From contig PLYD01000078.1 of the NCBI GenBank assembly GCA_003151665.1, positions 1-17,025 on the forward strand: DNA of 17,025 nucleotides. Reading direction: 5' to 3'. Source of the DNA: Candidatus Dormiibacterota bacterium. GTDB lineage: Bacteria > Chloroflexota > Dormibacteria > Dormibacterales > Dormibacteraceae. A model generated the notes under the pieces. It worked only from the letters and a program-made list of their open reading frames with translations, was not told the origin of the DNA and made no database searches. Numbering within the stretch: the first letter of the stretch is position 1; the number at the start of each line of letters is the position of its first letter. A program made the position numbers and the translations under genes. Of the stretch, positions 6,801 through 14,112 are shown piece by piece.

Positions 6801-9671
6801 ATGAGCCGCCGCTACAGACCCTTTGATCCATTCGAACGGGGTGGAGCGTTCGAGGGGGCGAGGGAGATTCGGATCCCACGACCTCCTCGCCGCTTCTGGG
6901 TCGGCGCCTCCCTGTTTGGGCTGGCGTTCCTCATCTTTATCTTTGCGAGCCCGATCGTCTGGTTCATAACCGAACGCCAGTGGTTCGACGCCCTCGGGTA
7001 CCAGAGCGTGTTCCCGACGCAGGTGGTTCTGCAGGTCTTCCTGTTCGCCAGCAGCTTCATCCTCGCCCTCATCTACCTGGCGGTCAACGTCTACGTGGCC
7101 CTTCGCGTCCGGTCCGGTCCGGGACTGCGAGCCGTCGGCATCAGAAAGGCGGTTCTGCGGAGCCCTACTGGTGGTATCGCCCTCGCGGCCGCTTTCGTTA
7201 TTGCGCTGATCCTCTCTGGCGGAGCGGGCGGTCAATGGCAGTACCTCGCGCTGTTTCTGCACGCGTCACCGACCGGAACCGTCGACCCCGTCCTTCATCA
7301 GGACGTTTCGTTCTACCTGCTGACGCTGCCGTTCCTTCATGGGGTGGCGAACTGGGCGCTCGGCTTGGGCTTCATGACCATCCTGGTGACCGCCGGCCTC
7401 TACGCATGGCGCGGCGACACCATAGACATCAACCTGAGTCCTCAGGCGATCGGCCATCTCTCCGCCCTGCTGGCGGTTTTCGCGCTCGTTCTAGCCGGCT
7501 GGATGTGGCTCGGCCGCTACGACCTCCTCTACGGACACAACAGTGGCATCGTGTGGGGTGCGGCATACACCGATGTCAATGCACGCTTGCCGCTGTTCAC
7601 TTTCCAGGCCGGCGCCGGCATCGTTCTGGCCGGGGCGCTAATTGCAAACCTGTGGCTGAGGCGTCTATGGCTGCCCGCGGCGGCGGCAGGGCTCTGGGTG
7701 CTGATGTTGCTAATCGGCCAGATCTATCCGGGGATCATCCAGAGCTTCTTCGTGACCCCAAGCGCGCAGACGTACGAGCTGCCTTACATTGCAAGAGAGA
7801 TCGCCGGCACGCGCGCCGCCTACGGGCTTTCCAACGTCACAGTCAGCAACTTCACCGGAGACCAACCGGTGACCGCGCAGGATGTCCAGAACGACCAGGC
7901 CACTGTCAACAACCTCAGGCTGTGGGATTACGCGCCACTCAACGCCACCTACGAACAGCTGCAGACGATCCGGAGCTACTACAGCTTCGACAACATCGGC
8001 ATCGACCGCTACACGATCAACAACGTGTACACCTCGCTCGAGATCAGCGCCCGGGAATTCAACTTCAACAACCTGGCACAGGCGGCTCGGAACTGGGTCA
8101 ACCAGCATCTCGTCTACACGCACGGCTACGGCCTCGCGGCCAGCCCGGTCAACGCCGTCGTCGGCCAGGGCCTGCCGGACTACGTGGTCGGCAACCTGCC
8201 GCCCACCGGGTCCCTCCCCATCACCCAACCCGCCATCTACTTTGGACAGCAGACCAGCAACTATGCGCTGGCACCGTCCAACACGAAAGAGTTCGATTTC
8301 CCGCAGGGAACGCAGGACGTCTATACAAATTACACCGGCACCCACGGAGTCCCGATGACCGCGGTGAACCGTGCGTTGTGGTCGCTCCGTCTTGGCGATT
8401 TCAACCTGCTCGTATCGCCGCAGGTGACCAGCCAGACCGAGTTGCTCTACCGCCGCACGATCATCGATCGGGCCCAGGCGCTGGCACCCTTCTTGACCTT
8501 CGATCAAGACCCGTACGTGGTCGTGGTCGGCGGCCGCGTGTACTGGATCCTCGATGCATACACCACCGGCGCGACCTACCCGTACTCGGAAACGAGCACC
8601 TTCCAAAGCAACTCGTCGAGTGGTGGATTCGACGTCAACTACGTGCGCAACTCTGTGAAGGTGATCATCGACGCCTATGAAGGCACCGCCGACTTCTACA
8701 TCGTCGACCCGACGGACCCGATCATCAAGGCCTATCAGGCCACCTTCCCGTCCCTCTTCAAGCCGTTCGACGCCATGCCGGCCGGGCTGCGCGCGCACAT
8801 CCGAGTGCCCGAGGACCTCTTCACCACCCAGGTCCAGATGTACGCCACTTACCACGTCACCGACCCCAAGGTCTTCTTCGCCCGTGAGGACGTGTGGGCT
8901 ATTCCGACGGCGCAGAACTCGCCGTCATCGGCTGCCGCACCCGTGCAGCCCTACTACGTGCTTTTCCGCCTGCCGGGTGAGACGACTCCCGAGTACTTGC
9001 TGATCATGCCTTTCACCCCGCTCAACAAGCAGAACATGGTCTCGTGGATGGCCGCCCGAAACGACGGTCCGAACTATGGCCAGTACGTCTCGTACGTGCT
9101 GCCCAAGGACAAGGTCATCTACGGTCCGCAACAGGTTGCGAACCTCATCAACGAGGACACCGCAATCTCCACTGACTTCACCCTGTTTCACCAGGCTGGG
9201 TCACAGGTCGTGCAGGGCAACCTTCTGGTGGTGCCGATCGGAAACGCGTTCCTCTATTTCGAGCCGATCTACCTCAGTGCCACCCAGGCCTCGAGCCTGC
9301 CTGAGCTGAAAAAGGTGATCCTTGCCGACCAGCAACAGGTCGTCTACACCGACACGCTGCAGGAGGCGATAAACCAGCTGGTCGGCACGAGCACCGGCCC
9401 GCCGTCCACCGGTCCGCCAACCACTGGTCCGCCGACCACGATCACTCCGGCAGTCGTTGCCCAGATCGCCAGCCTGGTGACCCAGGCCAACACGGAATAC
9501 GCGGCGGCATACGCCGCGCTCAAGGCCGGAGACCTGTCGACTTACGCTGCCGACATGATCAAGGTAGGGAACCTGCTGAACCAGCTGAAGACCCTGACCG
9601 AGGGTACGAAAGCCACGCCAAGCCCAACGCCGACGACAACGCCGTCCCCGTCGCCGTCAGCCAGTCCGTAG
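6801..9671 (+). CDS. UPF0182 family large membrane protein
   Basis: A 956-residue integral membrane protein of the UPF0182 family, function unknown, common in Actinobacteria, Chloroflexota and Cyanobacteria. The N-terminus is cytoplasmic and basic (RPPRRFW). About seven membrane segments follow at roughly 32-56, 75-101, 124-140, 168-202, 217-238, 266-284 and 290-309. Residues about 315-870 form a large domain, probably outside the membrane, with family-typical stretches such as YELPYIAREIAGTRAAYGL, NVRLWD-like NLRLWDYAPL and LLYRRTIIDRAQALAPFL. A short GPP(S/T)T repeat links it to a helical C-terminal segment (AAYAALKAGDLSTYAADMI), and the protein ends in a Pro/Ser/Thr-rich tail (SPTPTTTPSPSPSASP). 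Length fits the family (about 900-1000). The ATG start is clear. Its 3' end overlaps the convergent pcm gene by 15 bases. Confidence 0.95.
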   Translation: MSRRYRPFDPFERGGAFEGAREIRIPRPPRRFWVGASLFGLAFLIFIFASPIVWFITERQWFDALGYQSVFPTQVVLQVFLFASSFILALIYLAVNVYVALRVRSGPGLRAVGIRKAVLRSPTGGIALAAAFVIALILSGGAGGQWQYLALFLHASPTGTVDPVLHQDVSFYLLTLPFLHGVANWALGLGFMTILVTAGLYAWRGDTIDINLSPQAIGHLSALLAVFALVLAGWMWLGRYDLLYGHNSGIVWGAAYTDVNARLPLFTFQAGAGIVLAGALIANLWLRRLWLPAAAAGLWVLMLLIGQIYPGIIQSFFVTPSAQTYELPYIAREIAGTRAAYGLSNVTVSNFTGDQPVTAQDVQNDQATVNNLRLWDYAPLNATYEQLQTIRSYYSFDNIGIDRYTINNVYTSLEISAREFNFNNLAQAARNWVNQHLVYTHGYGLAASPVNAVVGQGLPDYVVGNLPPTGSLPITQPAIYFGQQTSNYALAPSNTKEFDFPQGTQDVYTNYTGTHGVPMTAVNRALWSLRLGDFNLLVSPQVTSQTELLYRRTIIDRAQALAPFLTFDQDPYVVVVGGRVYWILDAYTTGATYPYSETSTFQSNSSSGGFDVNYVRNSVKVIIDAYEGTADFYIVDPTDPIIKAYQATFPSLFKPFDAMPAGLRAHIRVPEDLFTTQVQMYATYHVTDPKVFFAREDVWAIPTAQNSPSSAAAPVQPYYVLFRLPGETTPEYLLIMPFTPLNKQNMVSWMAARNDGPNYGQYVSYVLPKDKVIYGPQQVANLINEDTAISTDFTLFHQAGSQVVQGNLLVVPIGNAFLYFEPIYLSATQASSLPELKKVILADQQQVVYTDTLQEAINQLVGTSTGPPSTGPPTTGPPTTITPAVVAQIASLVTQANTEYAAAYAALKAGDLSTYAADMIKVGNLLNQLKTLTEGTKATPSPTPTTTPSPSPSASP
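9393..9437 (+). repeat. Three tandem 15-base repeats inside the UPF0182 gene
   Basis: Units 9393-9407, 9408-9422 and 9423-9437 each encode a Thr-Gly-Pro-Pro-Ser/Thr pentapeptide with mostly third-position differences. They form a flexible linker before the C-terminal helical segment. Because differences sit mainly at synonymous positions, the repeat seems kept at the protein level. Confidence 0.75.
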
Positions 9672-10283
9672 AGGGACAAACCGCACCGGAAAGAGGGACT
9701 GGGACGACAGCTGACCCTCGTGGCGTTGGTAGATGCGAAGGTCCTGGTAATCGTCCTCTCCACGACCGAGAGGGATGACCAGCCTGCCCCCTGGGGCAAG
9801 CTCCTCGACGAGCGCTCCGGGGAGATCAGGAGCGGCGCAGGCGACGAGGATGATGTCGTAAGGGGCAGATGCGGCCCAGCCCTGGCTGCCGTCCGCCACG
9901 GCGACCTCGACGTTGTCGAAACCGAGGCGCATCAGAGTCTCCGAAGCGTGCTCGGCGAGGGCCGGCTCCCTTTCCAGCGTCACCACCTTCCTGCACAGCC
10001 GGCTCAGCACTGCGGCCTGATAACCGGACCCCGTTCCGACCTCGAGAGCGATGTCGTCGGGCTGCGGTCTGAGGGCCTGCGTCATCAGCGCGACCACCAG
10101 CGGTTGCGAGATCGTCTGGCCACACTCGATCGCAAGAGCGCGATTCTCATACGCATACCGGCGCAGCCTGCCTGAGAGAAATTCCTCGCGAGGGATCGTG
10201 GACATCGCCTCGAGCACCCGCTCGTCGGTAACCCCGTTTGGCATCAGCTGCTCGGCGACCATCCGCTGCGCTGGCGTGCTCAT
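9657..10283 (-). CDS. pcm: Protein-L-isoaspartate O-methyltransferase
   Basis: A 208-residue cytoplasmic SAM enzyme that methylates isoaspartyl residues arising by protein ageing and so starts their repair to aspartate. The family signature GQTISQP (55-61) is intact. SAM motif I is EVGTGSGYQAAVL (81-93), the acidic end of strand 2 is in TLEREP (102-107), and the motif II region is YDIILVACAAPDLP (142-155). It ends with the typical RFVPLRTG strand. Length matches bacterial Pcm (about 210). I chose the ATG at 10283 (MSTPAQRMV); a TTG 11 codons upstream keeps the frame open but adds an atypical N-terminus. It diverges from the HPRT fusion gene and converges on the UPF0182 gene, overlapping its end by 15 bases. 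Confidence 0.93.
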   Translation of the reverse strand: MSTPAQRMVAEQLMPNGVTDERVLEAMSTIPREEFLSGRLRRYAYENRALAIECGQTISQPLVVALMTQALRPQPDDIALEVGTGSGYQAAVLSRLCRKVVTLEREPALAEHASETLMRLGFDNVEVAVADGSQGWAASAPYDIILVACAAPDLPGALVEELAPGGRLVIPLGRGEDDYQDLRIYQRHEGQLSSQSLFPVRFVPLRTG

Positions 10284-10323
10284 CGAATCACTCTGAATTC
10301 GAGAGTACAATCTCAAGGCTTAT
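10284..10323. promoter_or_regulatory. Compact divergent promoter between pcm and the HPRT fusion gene
   Basis: Only 40 bases separate the two start codons. On the plus strand TACAAT (10306-10311) is a good -10 element, 12 bases before the TTG start of the fusion gene; AAGG at 10315-10318 could be its ribosome site. On the minus strand TACTCT (complement of 10302-10307) could serve pcm. The two -10 candidates overlap, so the two promoters may compete. No convincing -35 is visible on either side. Confidence 0.4.
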
Positions 10324-11319
10324 TTGGCGTCGTCCGCTCCACTCCACGTTCCACAGAAGTGGCGCCGCCCCGTCCGGCAGCGCTCGCGCCTGGTCAGACG
10401 CACAGGTCCGGCCCACGCGCGCGTCGAGTTCGCCCATCCATCGGAGCAGCAATTCGCGCGCTTTCTCGATTACTACCGGATCCGATGGGTCTACGAACCC
10501 GTGTCGTTCCCGATCGGGTGGGACGAGGATCGCATCGCGGAGATGTTCACGCCTGACTTCTATCTGCCTGAACACGACATGTACGTCGAGCTCACCACCA
10601 TGAAGCAGTCGCTGGTCACACCGAAGAATCGCAAGGTGCGGTTGTTGCGCGAGCTCTATCCCGACGTCACCGTCACGTTGCTGTATCGGAAGGACCACCA
10701 GCAACTGCTCGCAAAGGCAGGCTACGGCGCCATCGAGGTGCAGAACCTTCGCAAGCAGGATATCGGCGACATCGTCATCTCCCCGGTCGAGCTCGAGACG
10801 CGTGTGCGGTCTCTTGCGACCAAGATCTCGCGGGATTACCGGGGCCGTTCGATTGTCCTGGTCGGAGTGCTCAAGGGCATCACCTTCTTCATGGCCGACC
10901 TCGCGCGCCAGATCAAGGTCCCTTTCGTCATCGACTACCTCGACCTCAAGCGCTACGCCGGCGCGCAGCCGCGCGAGCGCGTGAGCATCGCTCGCGACAT
11001 CGACTATCCGACCGAAGGCCGGCACGTGCTCCTGGTGGAGGACATCGTCAACACCGGCCTCACGCTCGACTACCTGCTGTCAGAGTTGCGGCTGCGCAAT
11101 CCTGCATCGGTCGAGGTCGTGACGTTGCTTGATCGTCCGACCCGCCGCCTCGTCGATCTGACCGTGCGCTACGTGGGCTTCCAGATTCCGAACGACTATG
11201 TCGTCGGATACGGACTCGACTATCGGGAGCTGTACCGCAACCTTCCTTTCATATGCACCTTGCGGTCGAGCCTGTACGAGCTCGGCGCCGCGGCCGCGAC
11301 ACCGCCGCCAGTGAACTAG
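10324..11319 (+). CDS. hpt: Fusion: PD-(D/E)XK nuclease-like N-terminal domain + divergent hypoxanthine phosphoribosyltransferase
   Basis: A 331-residue protein, nearly twice the size of a normal HPRT (about 180). Residues 34-135 look like a small PD-(D/E)XK nuclease-like domain: SEQQFARFLDYYRIRWVYEP (40-59, with a helix-1 Glu41), TPDFYLPE (76-83, Asp78) and YVELTTMKQ (87-95, Glu89, Lys94). Here the third position of ExK is Thr. Residues about 148-313 are HPRT: GVLKG (181-185), the PRPP loop VEDIVNTGLTL (238-248), YVGFQIP (283-289), and VGYGLDYRELYRNLPFI (294-310). The catalytic Asp of EDIIDTG is Asn243, the purine-contacting Lys is Arg271, and the SSYG mobile loop is replaced by KRYAGA. Phosphoribosyl transfer to hypoxanthine or guanine is the family role, but activity is uncertain. 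The TTG start at 10324 is the only in-frame start option after the upstream stop, with AAGG ahead of it. Confidence 0.85.
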   Translation: MASSAPLHVPQKWRRPVRQRSRLVRRTGPAHARVEFAHPSEQQFARFLDYYRIRWVYEPVSFPIGWDEDRIAEMFTPDFYLPEHDMYVELTTMKQSLVTPKNRKVRLLRELYPDVTVTLLYRKDHQQLLAKAGYGAIEVQNLRKQDIGDIVISPVELETRVRSLATKISRDYRGRSIVLVGVLKGITFFMADLARQIKVPFVIDYLDLKRYAGAQPRERVSIARDIDYPTEGRHVLLVEDIVNTGLTLDYLLSELRLRNPASVEVVTLLDRPTRRLVDLTVRYVGFQIPNDYVVGYGLDYRELYRNLPFICTLRSSLYELGAAAATPPPVN

Positions 11320-11370
11320 ACGCGGGCGCGAAAACCGGACGAGCACGATGCGCTCGATGCGGGCTCCCGT

Positions 11371-11670
11371 TTGGATCGGCTGCTCGAGTGGATGGCGCGC
11401 CAGGACTTTGCCTTGTTAAGCGCAGGGGAACCCAGCGTGCTTCGCCAGGCCGAGGAGATTGTGATCGAAGGACACCGCCGGCTCTACCAAATCGATGGCC
11501 GCGCGTGGTCCAAGCCGACGGCATACAGGTGGCTGCGCTTTGAGGATCCGATGCCGGTGGCGCGGCTTCGGGACGGCCTGAAAGAGCTCAGGGAGACGGC
11601 TGCGGAGATCGATCTCCAAGCTGTGGACAAAGTCTGCAAGGATGCCGTAAAACTCGGCTTTTCGTATTGA
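11371..11670 (+). CDS. Small protein of unknown function downstream of the HPRT fusion
   Basis: Predicted 99 residues from TTG 11371; ATG 11392 would remove seven residues. I do not recognise a family. The protein is mostly helical and charged, with no signal peptide or membrane segment. The middle reads GRAWSKPTAYRWLRFEDP and the C-terminal half (ARLRDGLKELRETAAEIDL) could form an amphipathic helix or coiled coil. It is in the same frame as the HPRT fusion: after the TAG at 11317-11319 there are 17 sense codons and then the TTG, with no further stop. It could be a separate small gene, a part split off by a stop mutation, or a readthrough extension. A DnaA-like box lies inside it at 11622-11630. 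Confidence 0.5.
   Translation: MDRLLEWMARQDFALLSAGEPSVLRQAEEIVIEGHRRLYQIDGRAWSKPTAYRWLRFEDPMPVARLRDGLKELRETAAEIDLQAVDKVCKDAVKLGFSY
11622..11630 (-). promoter_or_regulatory. DnaA-like box (TTGTCCACA on minus strand)
   Basis: The complement of 11622-11630 is TTGTCCACA, the DnaA-box form common in high-GC genomes. It lies inside a predicted gene, where it encodes Val-Asp-Lys codons, so it may be chance. It gains weight from a second identical box 58 bases downstream, in non-coding DNA and on the same strand. Confidence 0.35.
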
Positions 11671-11954
11671 GGCAGGGTGTGCATGGGTTGTGGACAAATG
11701 CTCCAAGCGACCTTCCTGTTTACCCTGAAGTCCCCTATGCGTTTTTCGGTTTCCATCCCGGCTTGCGCCGATCCTTCCACCTACTCGACGTTCGGTATCC
11801 TCAGGTTTACCGTACTCAGCCGCTTGGGGCGTCGCGAAAGTTATCAGCGGATTGAGGCCACGTCAACAGAGAAAAAATTCCTCATGCCAGGCAAATGTTT
11901 GTGGCTTGACACAGAACATCAGGACCGACTATTGCGCGCGCCTAGAATGAGCTC
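11671..11954. promoter_or_regulatory. Longest non-coding gap; promoter region of the thiolase-cupin operon
   Basis: These 284 bases contain no credible gene and are visibly less GC-rich than the flanks. They hold a DnaA-like box (11689-11697), TTGACA at 11906-11911 with a weak TATTGC 18 bases downstream (11930-11935), and TAGAAT at 11943-11948. TAGAAT lies exactly 6 bases before the thiolase ATG, so a transcript from it would begin at about the start codon. No terminator with a T-run is visible after the preceding gene. Short open frames here have no motif or good codon pattern. Confidence 0.5.
11689..11697 (-). promoter_or_regulatory. DnaA-like box (TTGTCCACA on minus strand)
   Basis: The complement of 11689-11697 is TTGTCCACA, and the flanking bases extend it to TTGTGGACAA on the plus strand. 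It is the non-coding member of the pair with 11622-11630. No AT-rich unwinding element is next to it. Confidence 0.4.
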
Positions 11955-13124
11955 ATGAACATGCGTGAAGTCGTCATCGTCGAGGCGGTAAGGACACCGA
12001 TCGGTCGTCGCAACGGAAAGCTCAAGGACATCCACCCTGTCGTCCTCGGCTCGCTCGTATTGAAGGAAATCGTCAAGCGTGCAGGCATCACGCCGGATCA
12101 GATTGAAGACGTCGTTTTCGGATGTGTATCTCAAGCGGGCGAGCAAAGCCTGAACATCGCGCGCAGCGCGTGGCTCACTGCCGGCTTCCCGGTCACAACT
12201 CCTGCGACGACTGTCGACCGGCAGTGCGGTTCGAGCCAGCAAGCGATCCACTTCGCCGCCAACCTCATCTCGTCGGGCGTTTGCGACATCACGATCGCGG
12301 GCGGCGTCGAGTCGATGACGAGAGTCCCCATGGGCTCCAACGCGATGGCGCCAGGATCGCCATTTCCGCCTGAGCTGATGGAGCTTTACGACCTGGTCCC
12401 GCAGGGGATCTCGGCCGAGCTCATCGCCAGAAAGTACGGGATCTCGCGCAAGCAGATGGACGAGTTCGGCGTCCGCAGCCATCGGTTCGCGCACGAAGCC
12501 ACCGACCACGGATATTTCAAGTCGCAGATCATGCCGGTCGAGGTGTCGCTCAATGGCAACGGCCACACAGAGCTCTTCGACAAGGACGAGGGCATCCGCG
12601 CGAACGCAAGCTACGAAGCCACAGCCGCGCTCCAGCCCGCGTTCAACCCGGAGCATTCGATCACGGCCGGCAACTCGAGCCAGATCTCGGACGGTGCGGC
12701 GGCGGTCCTGCTCATGTCGCTCGAGAAGGCCAGGGAGCTCGGCATCAAGCCCCGCGCGCGCATTCGTGCCCAGGCAGTCGTCGGCACCGATCCTGTGCTC
12801 ATGCTCGAAGGGCCGATCCCCGGCACCGCCGCAGTCCTGCGGAAGGCGGGACTTGATCTGAAGAGCATCGACCTCTTCGAGGTAAATGAGGCATTCGCAT
12901 CGGTGGTGCTGGCATGGGCAAAGGAGACCGGCGCCGACCTCGACAAGACCAACGTCAACGGGGGCGCCATCGCCGTCGGCCATCCGCTCGGCGCTTCGGG
13001 TGCCATCCTCATGAACCGGCTTCTTTTCGAGCTGGAGCGCCGTGACCTGCGCTACGGCCTCGAGACCATGTGCTGCGGCGGTGGCATCGGCACCGCAACG
13101 ATCATTGACCGCGTCGTCGAATGA
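11955..13124 (+). CDS. Thiolase (acetyl-CoA C-acyltransferase/acetyltransferase)
   Basis: A 389-residue thiolase of normal length. It condenses two acetyl-CoA to acetoacetyl-CoA or cleaves 3-ketoacyl-CoA by thiolysis, in the cytoplasm. All catalytic residues are present: nucleophile Cys91 in DRQCGSSQQAIH, Asn312 in VNEAF, His343 in GGAIAVGHPLGASGA (336-350) and Cys373 in the C-terminal CCGGGIGTA. Sequence alone does not separate the biosynthetic from the degradative type, and no beta-oxidation or polyhydroxybutyrate partner gene is visible. ATG 11955 is preceded at 6 bases by TAGAAT with no ribosome site, which fits a leaderless mRNA; ATG 11961 is the alternative. The downstream cupin gene overlaps its stop by 4 bases. 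Confidence 0.95.
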   Translation: MNMREVVIVEAVRTPIGRRNGKLKDIHPVVLGSLVLKEIVKRAGITPDQIEDVVFGCVSQAGEQSLNIARSAWLTAGFPVTTPATTVDRQCGSSQQAIHFAANLISSGVCDITIAGGVESMTRVPMGSNAMAPGSPFPPELMELYDLVPQGISAELIARKYGISRKQMDEFGVRSHRFAHEATDHGYFKSQIMPVEVSLNGNGHTELFDKDEGIRANASYEATAALQPAFNPEHSITAGNSSQISDGAAAVLLMSLEKARELGIKPRARIRAQAVVGTDPVLMLEGPIPGTAAVLRKAGLDLKSIDLFEVNEAFASVVLAWAKETGADLDKTNVNGGAIAVGHPLGASGAILMNRLLFELERRDLRYGLETMCCGGGIGTATIIDRVVE

Positions 13125-13498
13125 CACGCCTCGACAAAACGTTCGAGTCTCTGCACAACATCCGGCCTTACGCGCTGGGTCAAGGCATCACCGCTCGCGC
13201 GATAGAAGCCGACCGGATGACGATCGCCGTCGTCGAGCTTGATCCAGGCGCCGTGCTACCCGAGCACCATCACGAGAACGAGCAGCTCGGTTTCGTCATC
13301 GCGGGAACCCTCACGATGAGAATCGGAACCGAAGAGCAGGCGCTAAAGGCGGGAGACATGTACGCCATCCCGAGCGAGGTGCCGCACGATGCAGTCGCCG
13401 GCCCGGAAGGCTGCGTGGTGGCCGATGTCTTTTCGCCGCCACGGGCGGACTGGAACAACCTGAAAAGGCTGGACCCGGCGCCCGGCAGGTGGCCCTAG
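13121..13498 (+). CDS. Small cupin-domain protein
   Basis: A single-domain cupin of 125 residues. Motif 1 is PEHHHENEQLGFVIAG (47-62), giving His49, His51 and Glu54 as likely metal ligands. Motif 2 is GDMYAIPSEVPHDAV (78-92), giving His89 as the fourth. A metal-binding beta barrel is therefore well supported, but the reaction, or a purely ligand-binding role, cannot be read from the sequence. The ATG is embedded in the thiolase stop (ATGA), so translation is coupled. Its own stop, TAG at 13496-13498, is part of a CTAG that also gives the stop of the convergent glycosylase gene. Confidence 0.9.
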   Translation: MTRLDKTFESLHNIRPYALGQGITARAIEADRMTIAVVELDPGAVLPEHHHENEQLGFVIAGTLTMRIGTEEQALKAGDMYAIPSEVPHDAVAGPEGCVVADVFSPPRADWNNLKRLDPAPGRWP

Positions 13499-14112
13499 CC
13501 AACGCGCAGCGCCTTGGGCACCGGCCGCGAAAGATGGGGCGAGTCCCAACAGAAACGTAGAGCACGGTCGGTCCAGTCGCCCTGCTGCCCGATACCGATT
13601 CGCGGGGTTGCGTACATCCGGCGGCGGGGCGCGTTGTCGTCGATGACGTAAATCGAAGGCGGCGCGAGGGCCGCCCCATTCAGATCTCGGTCGATGTCGA
13701 GTGCGCGGCAGACCAGCCCCGGCCCGCCACACCGACCGACGCCGGGACCCGGCTCCAGCCCGCGCACGAGCACGGCTTGCGGCACCCCACGCTCGCGAGT
13801 CACGAAATTGAGGCAGTGGTGCATGCCGTACGTGAAATAGACGTACGCGTGGCCTGGCGGCCCGTACATCACCTCGTTGCGGGGGCTGCGCCGCCCACCC
13901 GACGAGTGCGCCGCCAGGTCGTCTGGCCCGAGGTAGGCCTCGACCTCGACCAGTCTTCCCCACAAGCGCTCGCCACCGACCTCGCGGAACAGGAGCTTGC
14001 CCAACAGGTCCCGGGCCACAGTCACTGTGTCCCGATCGAAGAACTCGGGACCCAGGACTCGACCGGCCGGCGCGACCTCCGCCGGATCAGGCTCGGGCTT
14101 GGCCAACCGCAC
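13495..14112 (-). CDS. mpg: 3-methyladenine DNA glycosylase (AAG/Mpg family)
   Basis: About 205 residues, normal for bacterial Mpg. It removes alkylated purines such as 3-methyladenine, and often hypoxanthine, from DNA to start base excision repair. Family landmarks are all present: EFFDRDTVTVARDLLGKLL (23-41), VEVEAYLGPDDLAAHS (55-70) with catalytic Glu58 and intercalating Tyr60, then SPRNEVMYGPPGHAYVYFTY, the GGPGLVCRALDI region and the GIGQQGDWTDRALRF end. The true start is uncertain. GTG 14112 or TTG 14106 both precede the conserved N-terminus, and both lie inside the 3' end of the diguanylate cyclase gene, so the two are probably cotranscribed and coupled. A long upstream extension of the frame overlaps that gene and is not Mpg-like. 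Confidence 0.92.
   Translation of the reverse strand: MRLAKPEPDPAEVAPAGRVLGPEFFDRDTVTVARDLLGKLLFREVGGERLWGRLVEVEAYLGPDDLAAHSSGGRRSPRNEVMYGPPGHAYVYFTYGMHHCLNFVTRERGVPQAVLVRGLEPGPGVGRCGGPGLVCRALDIDRDLNGAALAPPSIYVIDDNAPRRRMYATPRIGIGQQGDWTDRALRFCWDSPHLSRPVPKALRVG

Noticed and set aside
9393..9437. CRISPR or mobile-element repeat
   Set aside because: Units are contiguous 15-mers in frame within a coding linker, without spacers or terminal inverted repeats.
11677..11958. Possible 93-residue gene in the gap before thiolase
   Set aside because: No ribosome site, no recognisable motif, lower GC than true genes, and it overlaps the promoter-like hexamers and thiolase start.
11919..13127. 402-codon minus-strand open frame across the thiolase gene
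   Set aside because: Antisense shadow; thiolase on the plus strand has all catalytic residues.
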